A stretch of 54,563 nucleotides of DNA from Chitinophagales bacterium (GCA_025353485.1 JANXQO010000004.1:1-54563); one strand, 5' to 3'. Shown: positions 42,963 through 51,649, counted from the first letter of the stretch. The notes: generated by a model not told the origin, from the letters alone. Numbers and translations are program-made.

Positions 42963-43619
42963 ATGATTATCAAGAAAGCCCAATATGTAATAAGCAGTCC
43001 GGATTATACAAAATGTCCTGCGCCAGACCGTGCGGAATATGCATTTATAGGAAGAAGTAATGTTGGCAAATCTTCGCTGATAAATATGCTGTGTAATAAT
43101 GAGAAGCTCGCAAAAACATCTAACAGTCCGGGTAAAACACAGATGATAAATCATTTTGAAATAACCTCATCCCCAATCCTTCTCCACAAAATGGAGAAGG
43201 GAGGAAGAAACGAAGGGAGGTGGTATCTGGTAGATCTTCCCGGTTATGGTTTTGCAAAAATATCGCAGAGAAGCAGGAGAAGATGGGAGCAGATGATAGA
43301 AAATTATTTACGTAAAAGAGAAAATCTGCAGCAGGTTTTTGTGTTAATAGATTCCCGTCATTCGCCACAGAAAATAGATATTGAATTTCTTTCTCAACTC
43401 AGGAAATGGGATGTACCCTTTACTTTGATATTTACAAAAGCCGATAAAGAAACACAGGCAACGGTAAGTAAAAATGTAAAATCTTTTTTAGGAGAAATGC
43501 GAAAGACATGGCAGTTTCTTCCACAACATTTTGTTACCAGTGCAGTAAAAAAACTTAACAGGGAAAAAGTTTTAGACTTTATTGATGAGATGAATAAGAG
43601 AGAAAATGAAAATAATTGA
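42963..43619 (+). CDS. engB: Ribosome biogenesis GTP-binding protein EngB (YihA/YsxC), with an internal insertion
   Basis: GTPase needed for assembly of the large ribosomal subunit. ATG 42963 is preferred over the in-frame TTG at 42954. The 218 residues show G1 GRSNVGKSSL, G2 region SNSPGKTQMINHFEI, G3 DLPGYGFAKI, G4 FTKADKE and G5 TSAVKKLN. Between G2 and G3, about 17 extra residues (TSSPILLHKMEKGGRNEG) are encoded by a GC-rich palindrome. The family normally has only a short turn there, so the element is inserted in frame in the switch region. Confidence 0.95.
   Translation: MIIKKAQYVISSPDYTKCPAPDRAEYAFIGRSNVGKSSLINMLCNNEKLAKTSNSPGKTQMINHFEITSSPILLHKMEKGGRNEGRWYLVDLPGYGFAKISQRSRRRWEQMIENYLRKRENLQQVFVLIDSRHSPQKIDIEFLSQLRKWDVPFTLIFTKADKETQATVSKNVKSFLGEMRKTWQFLPQHFVTSAVKKLNREKVLDFIDEMNKRENENN
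43166..43218. repeat. Palindromic element inserted in frame in engB
   Basis: CCTTCTCC (43178-43185) and GGAGAAGG (43193-43200) form a stem with loop ACAAAAT, preceded by CCTCATCCCCAAT. In reverse this is stem, then ATTGGGGATGAGG, the same layout as the unit at 16305-16338. Confidence 0.85.
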
Positions 43620-43674
43620 TGCCGTGCTTTTTTTGGTACTTATGCGAAGAAAAAAAAGTAATTAGTTATTTGCT

Positions 43675-43926
43675 TCACTCATTTTTTAATTTTTTAAATC
43701 TGAAATAGAGGGTGACTAAATAAATAATTGCAATAACAATAAATACAATTAAGGGAAGAGTTGTAAATCGATCTTTTGCAGATATAAACATTATCACAAG
43801 ACCCATAAATCCAATCAAAGAAATAATCAAATTGGTTTTAGGAGAAAGTTGTTTTCTTATATAATTAGAAACTAAATAAAAAGTAATTATAGCAACTGTA
43901 ATTAATATCCATTCCATGATTTGCAT
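43675..43926 (-). CDS. Small three-helix membrane protein
   Basis: Not recognised. The 83 residues form three hydrophobic segments (about 4-23, 32-50 and 57-76) with short basic loops, and end in RFKKLKNE. Translation could also start at the second Met (residue 4). It is convergent with engB and follows the YkuK gene on the same strand. Confidence 0.6.
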   Translation of the reverse strand: MQIMEWILITVAIITFYLVSNYIRKQLSPKTNLIISLIGFMGLVIMFISAKDRFTTLPLIVFIVIAIIYLVTLYFRFKKLKNE

Positions 43927-43964
43927 TTAGAATTGTAATGTACGCCTTATCTAATTGCTACTTT

Positions 43965-44438
43965 TTAATTCACCATTTTATTGGCGCAACTGCTGCTGGC
44001 AAAGGCTTCTGGCTTAGCTTTAAAGGCAAAACCCATTCCCAAAATGTAACCCATCGCTTCCCGTAAAGCTTCGTTACTTTTAAAATGCGGATTGGTATTT
44101 ATGTCGGCATGCACTTCCATATCCACATCGTACAAGGTAAAAAGATCGCAGAGTTCATAAGCTATCTCAATGCTTTTGGCAACTTCTACCAGCATACGTT
44201 CTTTAATACTGTAAACGTGCTTTGTTTTTTCATTATGAATAAACATAAAGCCGCCATGTCCTTCACGTAAAAAAACTATGACGGTTGCAAATTCAGTATC
44301 AGCGCCTTTAATCTGGCTGTCGGTACCAATGCAAACTTTTAATTTAAAGCCGGCGTGAGTTTCTCTTAGTATGGCTGATTCTACTGCAGTTTTGATGGGG
44401 AGCGTTATAGGGTCTCCGTTGAATCTTCTCCAGAGCAT
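43965..44438 (-). CDS. YkuK family ribonuclease H-like protein (DUF458)
   Basis: A 157-residue protein with the RNase H-like fold of DUF458/YkuK. The first strand, KLKVCIGTDSQIKGADTEFATVIVFL, carries the first acidic residue. LYDVDMEVHADINTNPHFKS and the closing GMGFAFKAKPEAFASSSCANK motif follow. Nuclease activity has not been shown for the family as far as I know. A membrane protein gene follows after 38 bases. Confidence 0.88.
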   Translation of the reverse strand: MLWRRFNGDPITLPIKTAVESAILRETHAGFKLKVCIGTDSQIKGADTEFATVIVFLREGHGGFMFIHNEKTKHVYSIKERMLVEVAKSIEIAYELCDLFTLYDVDMEVHADINTNPHFKSNEALREAMGYILGMGFAFKAKPEAFASSSCANKMVN

Positions 44439-44544
44439 AAAGTACGGTTTTTTAAAATTACCAAATAAAACCTATACTAAATCTATTTTGAGAAAAATGT
44501 TATTCGCCTGAAAGATGCCTGAAGTATTGATGTTGAACGGAGTT

Positions 44545-44558
44545 CCGATAACTATCGG
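44545..44558. repeat. Variant CCGATAACTATCGG palindrome
   Basis: One base away from the perfect CCGATAGCTATCGG found in pyrD and at 47269. It lies in the spacer after the metalloprotease gene. Confidence 0.55.
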
Positions 44559-44620
44559 AGCCAATGAAGATCACCCGGAGAACAAATGTTTGTCAACAAA
44601 ATCATTTTCTAAAAAGAAAA

Positions 44621-44654
44621 AAATAAAAAGGACCGGCCCCTAACGCCGGCCCTT
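44621..44654 (-). terminator. Intrinsic terminator of the metalloprotease gene
   Basis: AAGG-A-CCGGC (44628-44637) pairs with GCCGG-C-CCTT (44645-44654) around a 7-base loop with one mismatch. On the minus strand it is followed by a T-rich run. It lies 21 bases after the stop at 44675. Confidence 0.85.
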
Positions 44655-44674
44655 AACTTACACATGAATCTACC

Positions 44675-46270
44675 TTACTGTTTTATAATTCGTTCTGTTT
44701 GTCTTTGATTGTTGGTTATCATTTGTATTATATACATACCATCAGCCATGTTGCTGATATTTATTGTGTTTATTCCTGCATTGCTGCTTCCCGTTTCAAT
44801 CAGCCTGCCATGTATATCTGCTAATTGGTATTGATAATTTTCGGCAGCATTAATCATTATTTCGTTATGAACTAATGTTGATACTTTAAATAATTTTTGA
44901 GCCTGACCTGTAGATTTTAATGTGATAATATTTGAGAAAACTGTCTGGTTAATTACTGATGTTACTTTTAGCCTGTATAAAATATCTGCATTTATTGTTG
45001 GTGTATTAGCAAAGCCTTTTTCTTTAGTATCAACTGTTGCAATTGTACTAAAAAATCTTCCGTCTGTTGAGCTCTGTACCTCAATTGTTTTAATTGGTTC
45101 ATCAGAAATAATGTTCCAGCTTAAGTTGTGTTTGTTTTTTTCTGCTTTGCCTGTTAATGCTACATATTTTATGGGCAAAGTTCCGTTTGGTGAAAAAGTG
45201 CCGCTTATTGTATAAGAACCCAGGCTGCTGTAGGAACTTATATTTGCATTTCCTGCTCCCTGAAGAATAATATAATACACACCAGAATTTAATGCAGTAT
45301 CAATGGATGCAATTAGTGATGTTGAAGGATTATAAGTTGCAAGAGTTTGCATTGAAGAATTCAACAATGTTAGTTTAATGTCAAGACTTGCACCATCTGC
45401 TGAAAATGGAGTTGCATTTAAATGCAATGTTCCACTTTGGGGAAAATTTAATTTAAAAGCATCCTTATCTGTGTTGGTGGAAATTATACCGTTAGTTGAA
45501 AAAGTTTGATTTGCTATAGTGATTACAGCAGGGTTTGTGTTAGGATCATCACTATAATCATCCGGGCGATAAGTAAAGCCATTTGAAGTTGAAATGATTA
45601 ATAAATTATCCTCAGTATTTGTACATCCATAAGGGGTTGGTCCATTATCCCAGCCTGAAGAGTTTTTATAATAACTGTTTCCCATAACAGGCGCCCAGCC
45701 TGTTTCGCCGCTTCCGGTTCCTGTATTATAAGTAGCCACTAATGCACAACTATTATTATAGGATGATTGATGTGATAAGCCGAGTGTATGACCACTTTCA
45801 TGTGAGCAACATTCACCTACATACTTTGGACTGTAAGCAAGCCTGTCGGAGAATACAAATCCTGGTGTATCATCACCCCAGGTAAAAGATCCTGTATAGG
45901 CAACGCCGCCTACACCTGGGTACCAACTACTTGTTGTAGTAACAATTATTCTCATTCTTTTATTAAGAGGTGCTGCTAAAAATATTGTAGAATCTGTAGT
46001 GATATTTATATTAAAAGGTCTGTAGTGTTCTGATACCCGGTTAAATGCGTCAGTAATTTGTGCATCTGTCATTCCGGATGAAGCACATACCAAAGGGCTA
46101 CCATTGTTCCATGCAGATGATAGTACACTATGTCCATCGAAATCCAGAAAAATTGTAGCCGGTGCTGTAGGGAAACTGCTGAGCCGGGGTAAACTTTTTA
46201 CGTTTAGAGAGAAGAGTAATGCCCACAAGGCCATAAGAGTATAGGATTTTTTCATGTTTGTGGTTTTCAA
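44675..46270 (-). CDS. Reprolysin-like zinc metalloprotease with T9SS sorting domain
   Basis: A secreted 531-residue protease. After a signal peptide (about 1-25) the catalytic domain starts at once (ATIFLDFDGHSV), with no propeptide. The zinc motif HESGHTLGLSH spans 157-167, and the Met-turn is in APVMGNSY. A beta-sandwich region (about 250-365, ITIANQTFSTNG) follows, then a domain with WNIISDEPIKTIEVQSSTDG. The last ~75 residues (YQLADIHGRLIETG, GMYIIQM) are a type IX sorting domain. The gene before it encodes a propeptide-like protein. A strong terminator follows. Confidence 0.92.
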   Translation of the reverse strand: MKTTNMKKSYTLMALWALLFSLNVKSLPRLSSFPTAPATIFLDFDGHSVLSSAWNNGSPLVCASSGMTDAQITDAFNRVSEHYRPFNINITTDSTIFLAAPLNKRMRIIVTTTSSWYPGVGGVAYTGSFTWGDDTPGFVFSDRLAYSPKYVGECCSHESGHTLGLSHQSSYNNSCALVATYNTGTGSGETGWAPVMGNSYYKNSSGWDNGPTPYGCTNTEDNLLIISTSNGFTYRPDDYSDDPNTNPAVITIANQTFSTNGIISTNTDKDAFKLNFPQSGTLHLNATPFSADGASLDIKLTLLNSSMQTLATYNPSTSLIASIDTALNSGVYYIILQGAGNANISSYSSLGSYTISGTFSPNGTLPIKYVALTGKAEKNKHNLSWNIISDEPIKTIEVQSSTDGRFFSTIATVDTKEKGFANTPTINADILYRLKVTSVINQTVFSNIITLKSTGQAQKLFKVSTLVHNEIMINAAENYQYQLADIHGRLIETGSSNAGINTINISNMADGMYIIQMITNNQRQTERIIKQ

Positions 46271-46312
46271 AGGGTTTGGATGTAAGGATTTTTTTGCAGG
46301 AGATCGCTGTCT

Positions 46313-46789
46313 TTATTCGTGATCTTCTATCAGTTCTGCTGTTTTTATTTTGTTTATAAAATAATTACCATTTACATCTGTCTTTAGTTCAAAGGCATCT
46401 GCATATTTTGTATTGATGATCCTGCCGATATATGTTATAGAGTTATCATCATTAATTCTTTTTGAAATACCCAAAATGGAATTATCAAGATTATTCAATT
46501 TTACCATAACACTATGTAAATTATGATACCGTTGAATTGACGAAGTAATAACTCCTGTTAAACCAACATTATCACCAAGTGATAGTTTTATGGTTCTGCC
46601 TTGGGGGGTAGCAAATATTTTTTCTAATTCTGTTTTAGGAAAATTGATGGTTTTAGAAAACGCTGCAAATAGCTGTGGTCTTCTTTCGGTAACAATCTGG
46701 GCTTTGATGCTGATAAAGGAAATGAGCAAAGTAAAAAGCAATGCTGCTTTAAAAATGCTTTTCATAGTTTGGAACTTTTGGGTTTTCAA
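46313..46789 (-). CDS. Secreted propeptide-like protein, partner of the metalloprotease
   Basis: A 158-residue exported protein (signal peptide SIFKAALLFTLLISFISIKAQ cut short of the mature VTERRP). The later part (SVMVKLNNLDNSILGISKR, then DNSITYIGRIINTKYADAF) resembles, from memory, the region before the catalytic domain in other T9SS reprolysin-like proteases. The gene lies 42 bases before the protease gene, which lacks a propeptide. It is probably a separate chaperone or inhibitor. This is inference; no database match was made. Confidence 0.65.
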   Translation of the reverse strand: MKTQKFQTMKSIFKAALLFTLLISFISIKAQIVTERRPQLFAAFSKTINFPKTELEKIFATPQGRTIKLSLGDNVGLTGVITSSIQRYHNLHSVMVKLNNLDNSILGISKRINDDNSITYIGRIINTKYADAFELKTDVNGNYFINKIKTAELIEDHE

Positions 46790-46888
46790 AATAAATTACC
46801 GGACAATTATTAAACGCAGCTCTTTGTAAAAAATTGCTAACCCGTGTAAAAAAAAACAGCAGAAAACGGATGAGAAAAATACCACGTA

Positions 46889-47254
46889 TTAATACTGTCC
46901 TGTGCTAAGTAAAACCAATGTGCAGGCTTCCATTACTTCAATCCCGTTTTGTTTTGCAAGTGTATATAATTCATCATTTTCTGTACCCGGATTAAATATT
47001 ATTCTTTTGGGGTTAAGGGAGAGAATATAATCGTAATACTGTTTTTGATTTTGGGGATTTAGATAAAGCGTTATTGTATCAATGCCCTCAATTGGCTTTT
47101 GTTCTGTATCAATTTCTATATCTCCGGCTTTACCTTTTCGTTTACCTATACCAATTACAGTGTGATTAAATTTATTTAATTTATTTACAGCAAGGTAACT
47201 GTAGCGTTCGGGGTTAGATGAAGCACCCAATACCAATGTTTTTTTATTTTCCAT
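46889..47254 (-). CDS. CoA-binding domain protein
   Basis: A 121-residue Rossmann-type CoA-binding protein: LVLGASSNPERYSYLAVNKL at the nucleotide loop, HTVIGIGKRKG, and IIFNPGTENDELYTLAKQNGIEVMEACTLVLL at the end. Stand-alone proteins of this type are widespread; function unknown. It is last in the run of genes that follows the polyketide locus. Confidence 0.9.
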   Translation of the reverse strand: MENKKTLVLGASSNPERYSYLAVNKLNKFNHTVIGIGKRKGKAGDIEIDTEQKPIEGIDTITLYLNPQNQKQYYDYILSLNPKRIIFNPGTENDELYTLAKQNGIEVMEACTLVLLSTGQY

Positions 47255-47268
47255 ATTGTCATATTGTC

Positions 47269-47282
47269 CCGATAGCTATCGG
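47269..47282. repeat. Palindrome CCGATAGCTATCGG
   Basis: Perfect 14-base palindrome between the CoA-binding and DCC genes. Same core as in pyrD (12461-12476). Confidence 0.75.
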
Positions 47283-47293
47283 ATGTTGGAATA

Positions 47294-47692
47294 TCAGTTC
47301 AAAAATCTTGCCTTTAATTGGGGTGTTGGTATCATACATTCATCTTTCTTTCCAAACCATTTATAACGGTTTCTTGCTACCAAATCATATATACTATCTC
47401 TTAAAATTTTTGGTATGATTATAAAGCTGTACAGCATCGGGAATATTCCATTTAATTTTTTTGCAACCTTTAATGCACCGGTTGATCTTGTGTAAGCCTT
47501 GTTGTTTTCAATAAGGATAAAAGAATTAAGTTCATCAGGCGGGAAATTATATTGGGCTAAAAGCTTTTGCCCTGTTTCAGATTGTAAAGAGGTAAACATG
47601 AAAGTATTTTTTTTATCGTGCCTGATTATAAACTGAACTGCACCATTGCATAAATTACAAACACCATCAAATAATATGATTGGCTGATCCAT
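47294..47692 (-). CDS. DCC family thiol-disulfide oxidoreductase (DUF393)
   Basis: A 132-residue protein with the family-defining start IILFDGVCNLCNGAVQFIIRHDKK (CNLC redox-type motif, about 11-14), then FTSLQSETGQKLL. The family is thioredoxin-like by name, but its substrates are poorly known. It lies 12 bases after the FAD oxidoreductase gene on the same strand, so it may belong to that transcript. Confidence 0.9.
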   Translation of the reverse strand: MDQPIILFDGVCNLCNGAVQFIIRHDKKNTFMFTSLQSETGQKLLAQYNFPPDELNSFILIENNKAYTRSTGALKVAKKLNGIFPMLYSFIIIPKILRDSIYDLVARNRYKWFGKKDECMIPTPQLKARFLN

Positions 47693-47704
47693 ACTGTAAA
47701 GTTA

Positions 47705-48883
47705 CTAAAATGGCTTTCCATGTGTTGATGTTATTAGCCTGCGGATGATAAAAGGAAAAGGCTTTACAACAGAGATAAATATATTGGTACTAAATTCCTT
47801 TCCAAAAAGGCGTTGTATCATTCTTCCCATGCGCAGCCTGCCGCTAAATCGGGCCTTCCAATTTTTTGCATATTGGTTTTCCATTTGTTCTCTGCTTATC
47901 TTCTTTTGTAAAAAATTATCAATGCATTTAAATGCGATCTTACTTCCATGAAGTGCCATGCTCATACCATTGCCACAAAGCGGGGTTATCATTCCTGCGG
48001 CATCACCAATCATCAATGCATTATTTTCTATCTGTAATTTTTTATCAAAACTTATTTGCGAAATGGTGACAGGAAATCCCGGTAAAAAATCAGCCGAAGA
48101 AAATATTTGTTTCAAAAATTTATTTTTTTGCAAAATATTTTTTTCCATTTCACCGATTGAATTATTATTCGCTTTTAAATTTTCTGCTGTGGTAAGATAA
48201 CAGAGACAATATTTGTCGTCTTCTATTTTAGAGATTCCGCAATAGCCATCTTTAAAATTATGAAGTGCAATTGTATCTGCCGGCAGATTAGTTTGTACAT
48301 GATATTTGATACCGATATAGTTATTAAGCTTATTTGATTTTTTTTGAACAAAACCCCTGGACCATTTTATATCAATATTACTTCGCTTGCCAAATGTGCC
48401 TGCAACAACTTTTGATTTAACTGCAAAACCCGAAGTTGAAATAGTAAATAACCCATCTTTAAAAACTATATCATTCACTTTTGTTTCTTCATAAATTTTT
48501 ACACCGGCTTGCCTTGCAATTTTGCTTAACTCATTATCCAGGGTATATCTGCTGATACCAAAACCCCCTAATGGTAATGCCTGCTCAATGTATTTTCCGT
48601 TGGGAGAAGAAACAAGTAATTTTTTAATGATGGGTAAATTCATTTCGTCTAAATTCAATCCAAGATTTTTAATAAAATCCCAACTTTCCAAACTGATGTA
48701 TTCGCCGCAGACTTTATGAAACGGATATTTTTCTTTTTCAAATAAACCAACATTATAACCAGCCTTTGCTAATTGAATTGATAAAGAAAGCCCTGCAAGT
48801 CCGCCACCAATAATAGATACAACCCCCTGTCCCCCAACGGGGGAACTTAAATTTGAAATTTCATTGGTAACAAGTGACTCCAT
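47705..48883 (-). CDS. FAD-dependent oxidoreductase of the type III PKS locus
   Basis: A 392-residue flavoprotein of the geranylgeranyl reductase/aromatic hydroxylase fold. The FAD-binding GGGLAGLSLSIQLAKAG (about 27-43) is followed by GLFEKEKYPFHKVCGEYISLE, and the second FAD motif is MIGDAAGMITPLCGNGM. The first ~22 residues (up to SSPVGGQGVVSI) are encoded by a GC-rich palindrome that replaces the usual short start. It probably hydroxylates or reduces the polyketide product, as flavoproteins do in other alkylresorcinol loci; the exact reaction is unknown. Confidence 0.88.
   Translation of the reverse strand: MESLVTNEISNLSSPVGGQGVVSIIGGGLAGLSLSIQLAKAGYNVGLFEKEKYPFHKVCGEYISLESWDFIKNLGLNLDEMNLPIIKKLLVSSPNGKYIEQALPLGGFGISRYTLDNELSKIARQAGVKIYEETKVNDIVFKDGLFTISTSGFAVKSKVVAGTFGKRSNIDIKWSRGFVQKKSNKLNNYIGIKYHVQTNLPADTIALHNFKDGYCGISKIEDDKYCLCYLTTAENLKANNNSIGEMEKNILQKNKFLKQIFSSADFLPGFPVTISQISFDKKLQIENNALMIGDAAGMITPLCGNGMSMALHGSKIAFKCIDNFLQKKISREQMENQYAKNWKARFSGRLRMGRMIQRLFGKEFSTNIFISVVKPFPFIIRRLITSTHGKPF
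48820..48848. repeat. Palindromic element encoding the FAD oxidoreductase N-terminus
   Basis: CCCCC-AAC-GGGGG (48831-48843) preceded by AACCCCCTGT. In reverse it reads G-run stem then GGACAGGGGG, matching the units at 14316 and 14505. Confidence 0.85.
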
Positions 48884-48964
48884 TCTGTTATAAATCTAAA
48901 ATTTTATATTACTAAAAGGAAGTGCAATATTATATAGAGTAACTTATAATTATTACCATCAATT

Positions 48965-48996
48965 CTAAGTTTCCCCTTCGGGCGACACGGGGCTTA
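48965..48996. repeat. Palindromic element at the methyltransferase 3' end
   Basis: TTTCCCCTTCGGGCGACA then CGGGGCTT, the same layout as the units at 14316 and 14505. It encodes the last codons and stop of the methyltransferase. Confidence 0.75.
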
Positions 48997-49678
48997 CAAT
49001 TAAATACCTGAATGCCCATTTCCATTTGATAGTATAATTTTTGATAGCTGCAGTATTAAAAATATTTTCCCATTCCATTTTTTTAAACCCTCTTAAAACA
49101 GAAAGTGGTGCATCATTTTTTACCAGATACGACCTGGAGAAAATTCTTGTTGCAAGTTTAATAAAATGATATGCTAACGGATGCCGGTGAAGATCATTGA
49201 TAAAAAAACCAAGTGTTGAATTTCTTTTCATCCATTGAAGCATTGTAATTAATTCTTCATTAGTAAAATGATGACAGAATAAAGAAGCGAAAATTATATC
49301 TGGTTTATCATTTTCAAAATCAACATTTTTGTAATCAGTACTAATAAAATTTTCATCAGGTATTGACGTATTTTTTTTTGCATAAGAAATGCAATCAGGA
49401 TTAATATCAATTCCGGTAAATTTTACATGAATTTTTTTTTTACTGCAATATCTGTAAATAGCATTCAGGTTATCGCCGCCGCCACAGCCAATTTCGCATA
49501 CTGATATAGTATTTCTTTCACCAGCTAATTTTTTAAATCCTTCTATCGTTATCTCATGGCCACCGAGACGGGTATTAATAAAATCGAGTTCTTTCATGTT
49601 CTGCTGAATATCTGCAAAAGGGATATCATCTCTGTCTAATAATTCTTTTTGGTATGAGCGATTGGTGAAATCAGTCAT
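48965..49678 (-). CDS. Class I SAM-dependent methyltransferase of the type III PKS locus
   Basis: A 237-residue methyltransferase. ATG 49678 is chosen because it overlaps the PKS stop by 8 bases; the upstream open frame would lie inside the PKS gene. The SAM loop is SVCEIGCGGGDNL, then FTGIDINPDCI, and IIFASLFCHHFTNEEL. The last residues (VSPVSPEGET) come from a GC-rich palindrome at the gene end. It likely methylates the polyketide on oxygen or carbon; target unknown. Confidence 0.88.
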   Translation of the reverse strand: MTDFTNRSYQKELLDRDDIPFADIQQNMKELDFINTRLGGHEITIEGFKKLAGERNTISVCEIGCGGGDNLNAIYRYCSKKKIHVKFTGIDINPDCISYAKKNTSIPDENFISTDYKNVDFENDKPDIIFASLFCHHFTNEELITMLQWMKRNSTLGFFINDLHRHPLAYHFIKLATRIFSRSYLVKNDAPLSVLRGFKKMEWENIFNTAAIKNYTIKWKWAFRYLIVSPVSPEGET

Positions 49679-50768
49679 GAGATAATATGAATGTCTCAAG
49701 GGTAAGGCCGGGACCAAATGCTGCGCCTAAGATATTTGCTTTTTTAGTTGGAGTATTCTCTAACTCATTCATAATTTCTTTCAATACAAATAAAATTGTA
49801 GGAGAAGACATATTGCCATAATCTCTTAATACATTGTATGAATGTTGTAATGCTTCGGATGGAATATCAATACTTTTTTGAATCGAACTCAATATTTTTT
49901 TGCCTCCGGGATGTACACACCAATGGCTTATATCCTCTTTATTATAGCAGGCATGCTGCAATGCATTTTGAGTTAATGAATTAAAATCTTCTTCAATAAG
50001 ATCCGGTATATAACCGGAAAGTGTCATCAAAAACCCTGAAGAAGATAATTCCCAGCTCATATCTTTTTTACCTTTAAAAGCAACTTGAGAATAGAAATCT
50101 TTTATTCGTAGCCCATCCTCTTTATCATTATCATCTGTAACTAAAACTGCGGCTGAGCCATCACCAAATAATAAGCTTGATGTAATATTATCAGTTGAAT
50201 TTTCTTTTTGAAAATGCAGCGTACAAAGCTCCGTACACACTATAAGCACTTTTGCTTTTTTATCATTATTGCAAAATGCATCTGCCAGTTTAAGTGCATG
50301 AATAGCCGCATAACATCCCATAAAATTTACAGATGTTCTAAAAATATTGTTAGGCAGATCCATTGCTTCCATTACCTGCAGATCCAGGCCGGGAGCGCTT
50401 ATACCGGTGCACGTTACGGTGATAAGATGGGTTATCTCATCTTTATTTATTTTATTCTCAATACATTTTTCAATAGCAGAAACAGAGAGTTGCGGCGCAG
50501 CCTTGTTAAACCATTTCATTCTTAATTCAAGATTGGGAAAGGGTTCAAGATTTTCTGTTGCAGGATAAAATGCCCAGTCATTTGCAGATAAACCATAATC
50601 GGGGAGCACAGAATATCTTGTATTAATTCCGCTTTGATGATAAAGAAATTTCATTTTTCTTTTATCAACTTCATTCATTGCATATACATTCTGCATAAAA
50701 TTGAGAATGCTTGTCTGCTCATGTTTATAGGGCGGAACTGCGGTTGCTATGGAAACTATCTTACTCAA
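49671..50768 (-). CDS. Type III polyketide synthase
   Basis: Homodimeric ketosynthase that extends an acyl-CoA starter with malonyl-CoA and folds the chain into a resorcinol, pyrone or phloroglucinol ring. The 365 residues carry the complete triad: Cys152 (NFMGCYAAIHAL), His286 (CVHPGGKKIL) and Asn319 (YGNMSSPTILFVL). TCTGISAPGLDLQV and LFGDGSAAVLV also match. The start overlaps the UbiA stop by 8 bases and the stop overlaps the methyltransferase start by 8. The starter is probably a fatty acyl-CoA, by analogy with bacterial alkylresorcinol synthases. Confidence 0.95.
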   Translation of the reverse strand: MSKIVSIATAVPPYKHEQTSILNFMQNVYAMNEVDKRKMKFLYHQSGINTRYSVLPDYGLSANDWAFYPATENLEPFPNLELRMKWFNKAAPQLSVSAIEKCIENKINKDEITHLITVTCTGISAPGLDLQVMEAMDLPNNIFRTSVNFMGCYAAIHALKLADAFCNNDKKAKVLIVCTELCTLHFQKENSTDNITSSLLFGDGSAAVLVTDDNDKEDGLRIKDFYSQVAFKGKKDMSWELSSSGFLMTLSGYIPDLIEEDFNSLTQNALQHACYNKEDISHWCVHPGGKKILSSIQKSIDIPSEALQHSYNVLRDYGNMSSPTILFVLKEIMNELENTPTKKANILGAAFGPGLTLETFILSHD

Positions 50769-51630
50769 TCAGTCGTAAAATTAATAAGGTGATAAATCCT
50801 GCGTTTGTACATGTTGAAGCTAATATATTCATACGCATTGTGTTCTTAAAATTTGCTTCTTTAGTATTAATTAACACTTTGCGAAACCAAATAAAGAAAT
50901 ATACGAGTACAGGAAACATAAAGATTTGTAATATCAGAAATTGGTTCCATTCAATATTTGAAAAAAATAATATACCTAACATACAGAAAGCTAAAGCATA
51001 TACGATGCCAGTAAAAATAAAAGTGCCTTTATATCCTAATTTATAACTGATGGTTCGCACACCATCTTTCAGATCATCTTGATGCTGGTAAATTTGCGTG
51101 AGCGGATAAAAGCCACCGATCAGCAAACCTGCAGCTATAATGGCTATTACGGGAACATGAGAAGTATGGTTGCTTTGGCTCCCATGATAAACTAAAAAAA
51201 ATGTAACTGCTCCCTGGAAAATCACAACCGTGAGATAACCTGTGAGGGGGTATTTTTTTAGTCTGATCTTTCTATAACTATAAGCTCTTGATGCAAGAAT
51301 GTATAATACAATTCCCAAAGCAAAAATGGGAGTTATTAAGAAGCTTAGACTAACTGCAACCACATCCATAATTACCGATACATAGAATAATTGCTTTGTG
51401 GGTTGTAAAGGATTTTTTATTCCGCCAATACTACCGGTATCCTTATCCATATAACTGTTGTAGCCGTTGCTTGAAGGATATACCAATACATGCAGAATGA
51501 TAAATATCAAAATTGCATCACGCCAATTAATTTGATTTACCTGGCTTAATGCAAACCAAAAAACCGGCATTAAAAAAAATGAGAAATGAAAACGAAGAAG
51601 TTGTAAAGTGGAACGGAGAGTAATATTCAC
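50761..51630 (-). CDS. UbiA family prenyltransferase of the type III PKS locus
   Basis: An integral membrane prenyltransferase of 289 residues with about eight helices. The two aspartate-rich motifs that bind prenyl diphosphate are present: NGYNSYMDKDTGSIGG (about 56-71) and YQHQDDLKDGVRTISYKLG (about 187-205). It is the first gene of the tight PKS run and overlaps the PKS start by 8 bases, so its acceptor is probably the aromatic product of that enzyme. A role in menaquinone or heme A synthesis is less likely given the coupling. Confidence 0.9.
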   Translation of the reverse strand: MNITLRSTLQLLRFHFSFFLMPVFWFALSQVNQINWRDAILIFIILHVLVYPSSNGYNSYMDKDTGSIGGIKNPLQPTKQLFYVSVIMDVVAVSLSFLITPIFALGIVLYILASRAYSYRKIRLKKYPLTGYLTVVIFQGAVTFFLVYHGSQSNHTSHVPVIAIIAAGLLIGGFYPLTQIYQHQDDLKDGVRTISYKLGYKGTFIFTGIVYALAFCMLGILFFSNIEWNQFLILQIFMFPVLVYFFIWFRKVLINTKEANFKNTMRMNILASTCTNAGFITLLILRLIE

Positions 51631-51649
51631 TTCTAAAATTAACTATTTT

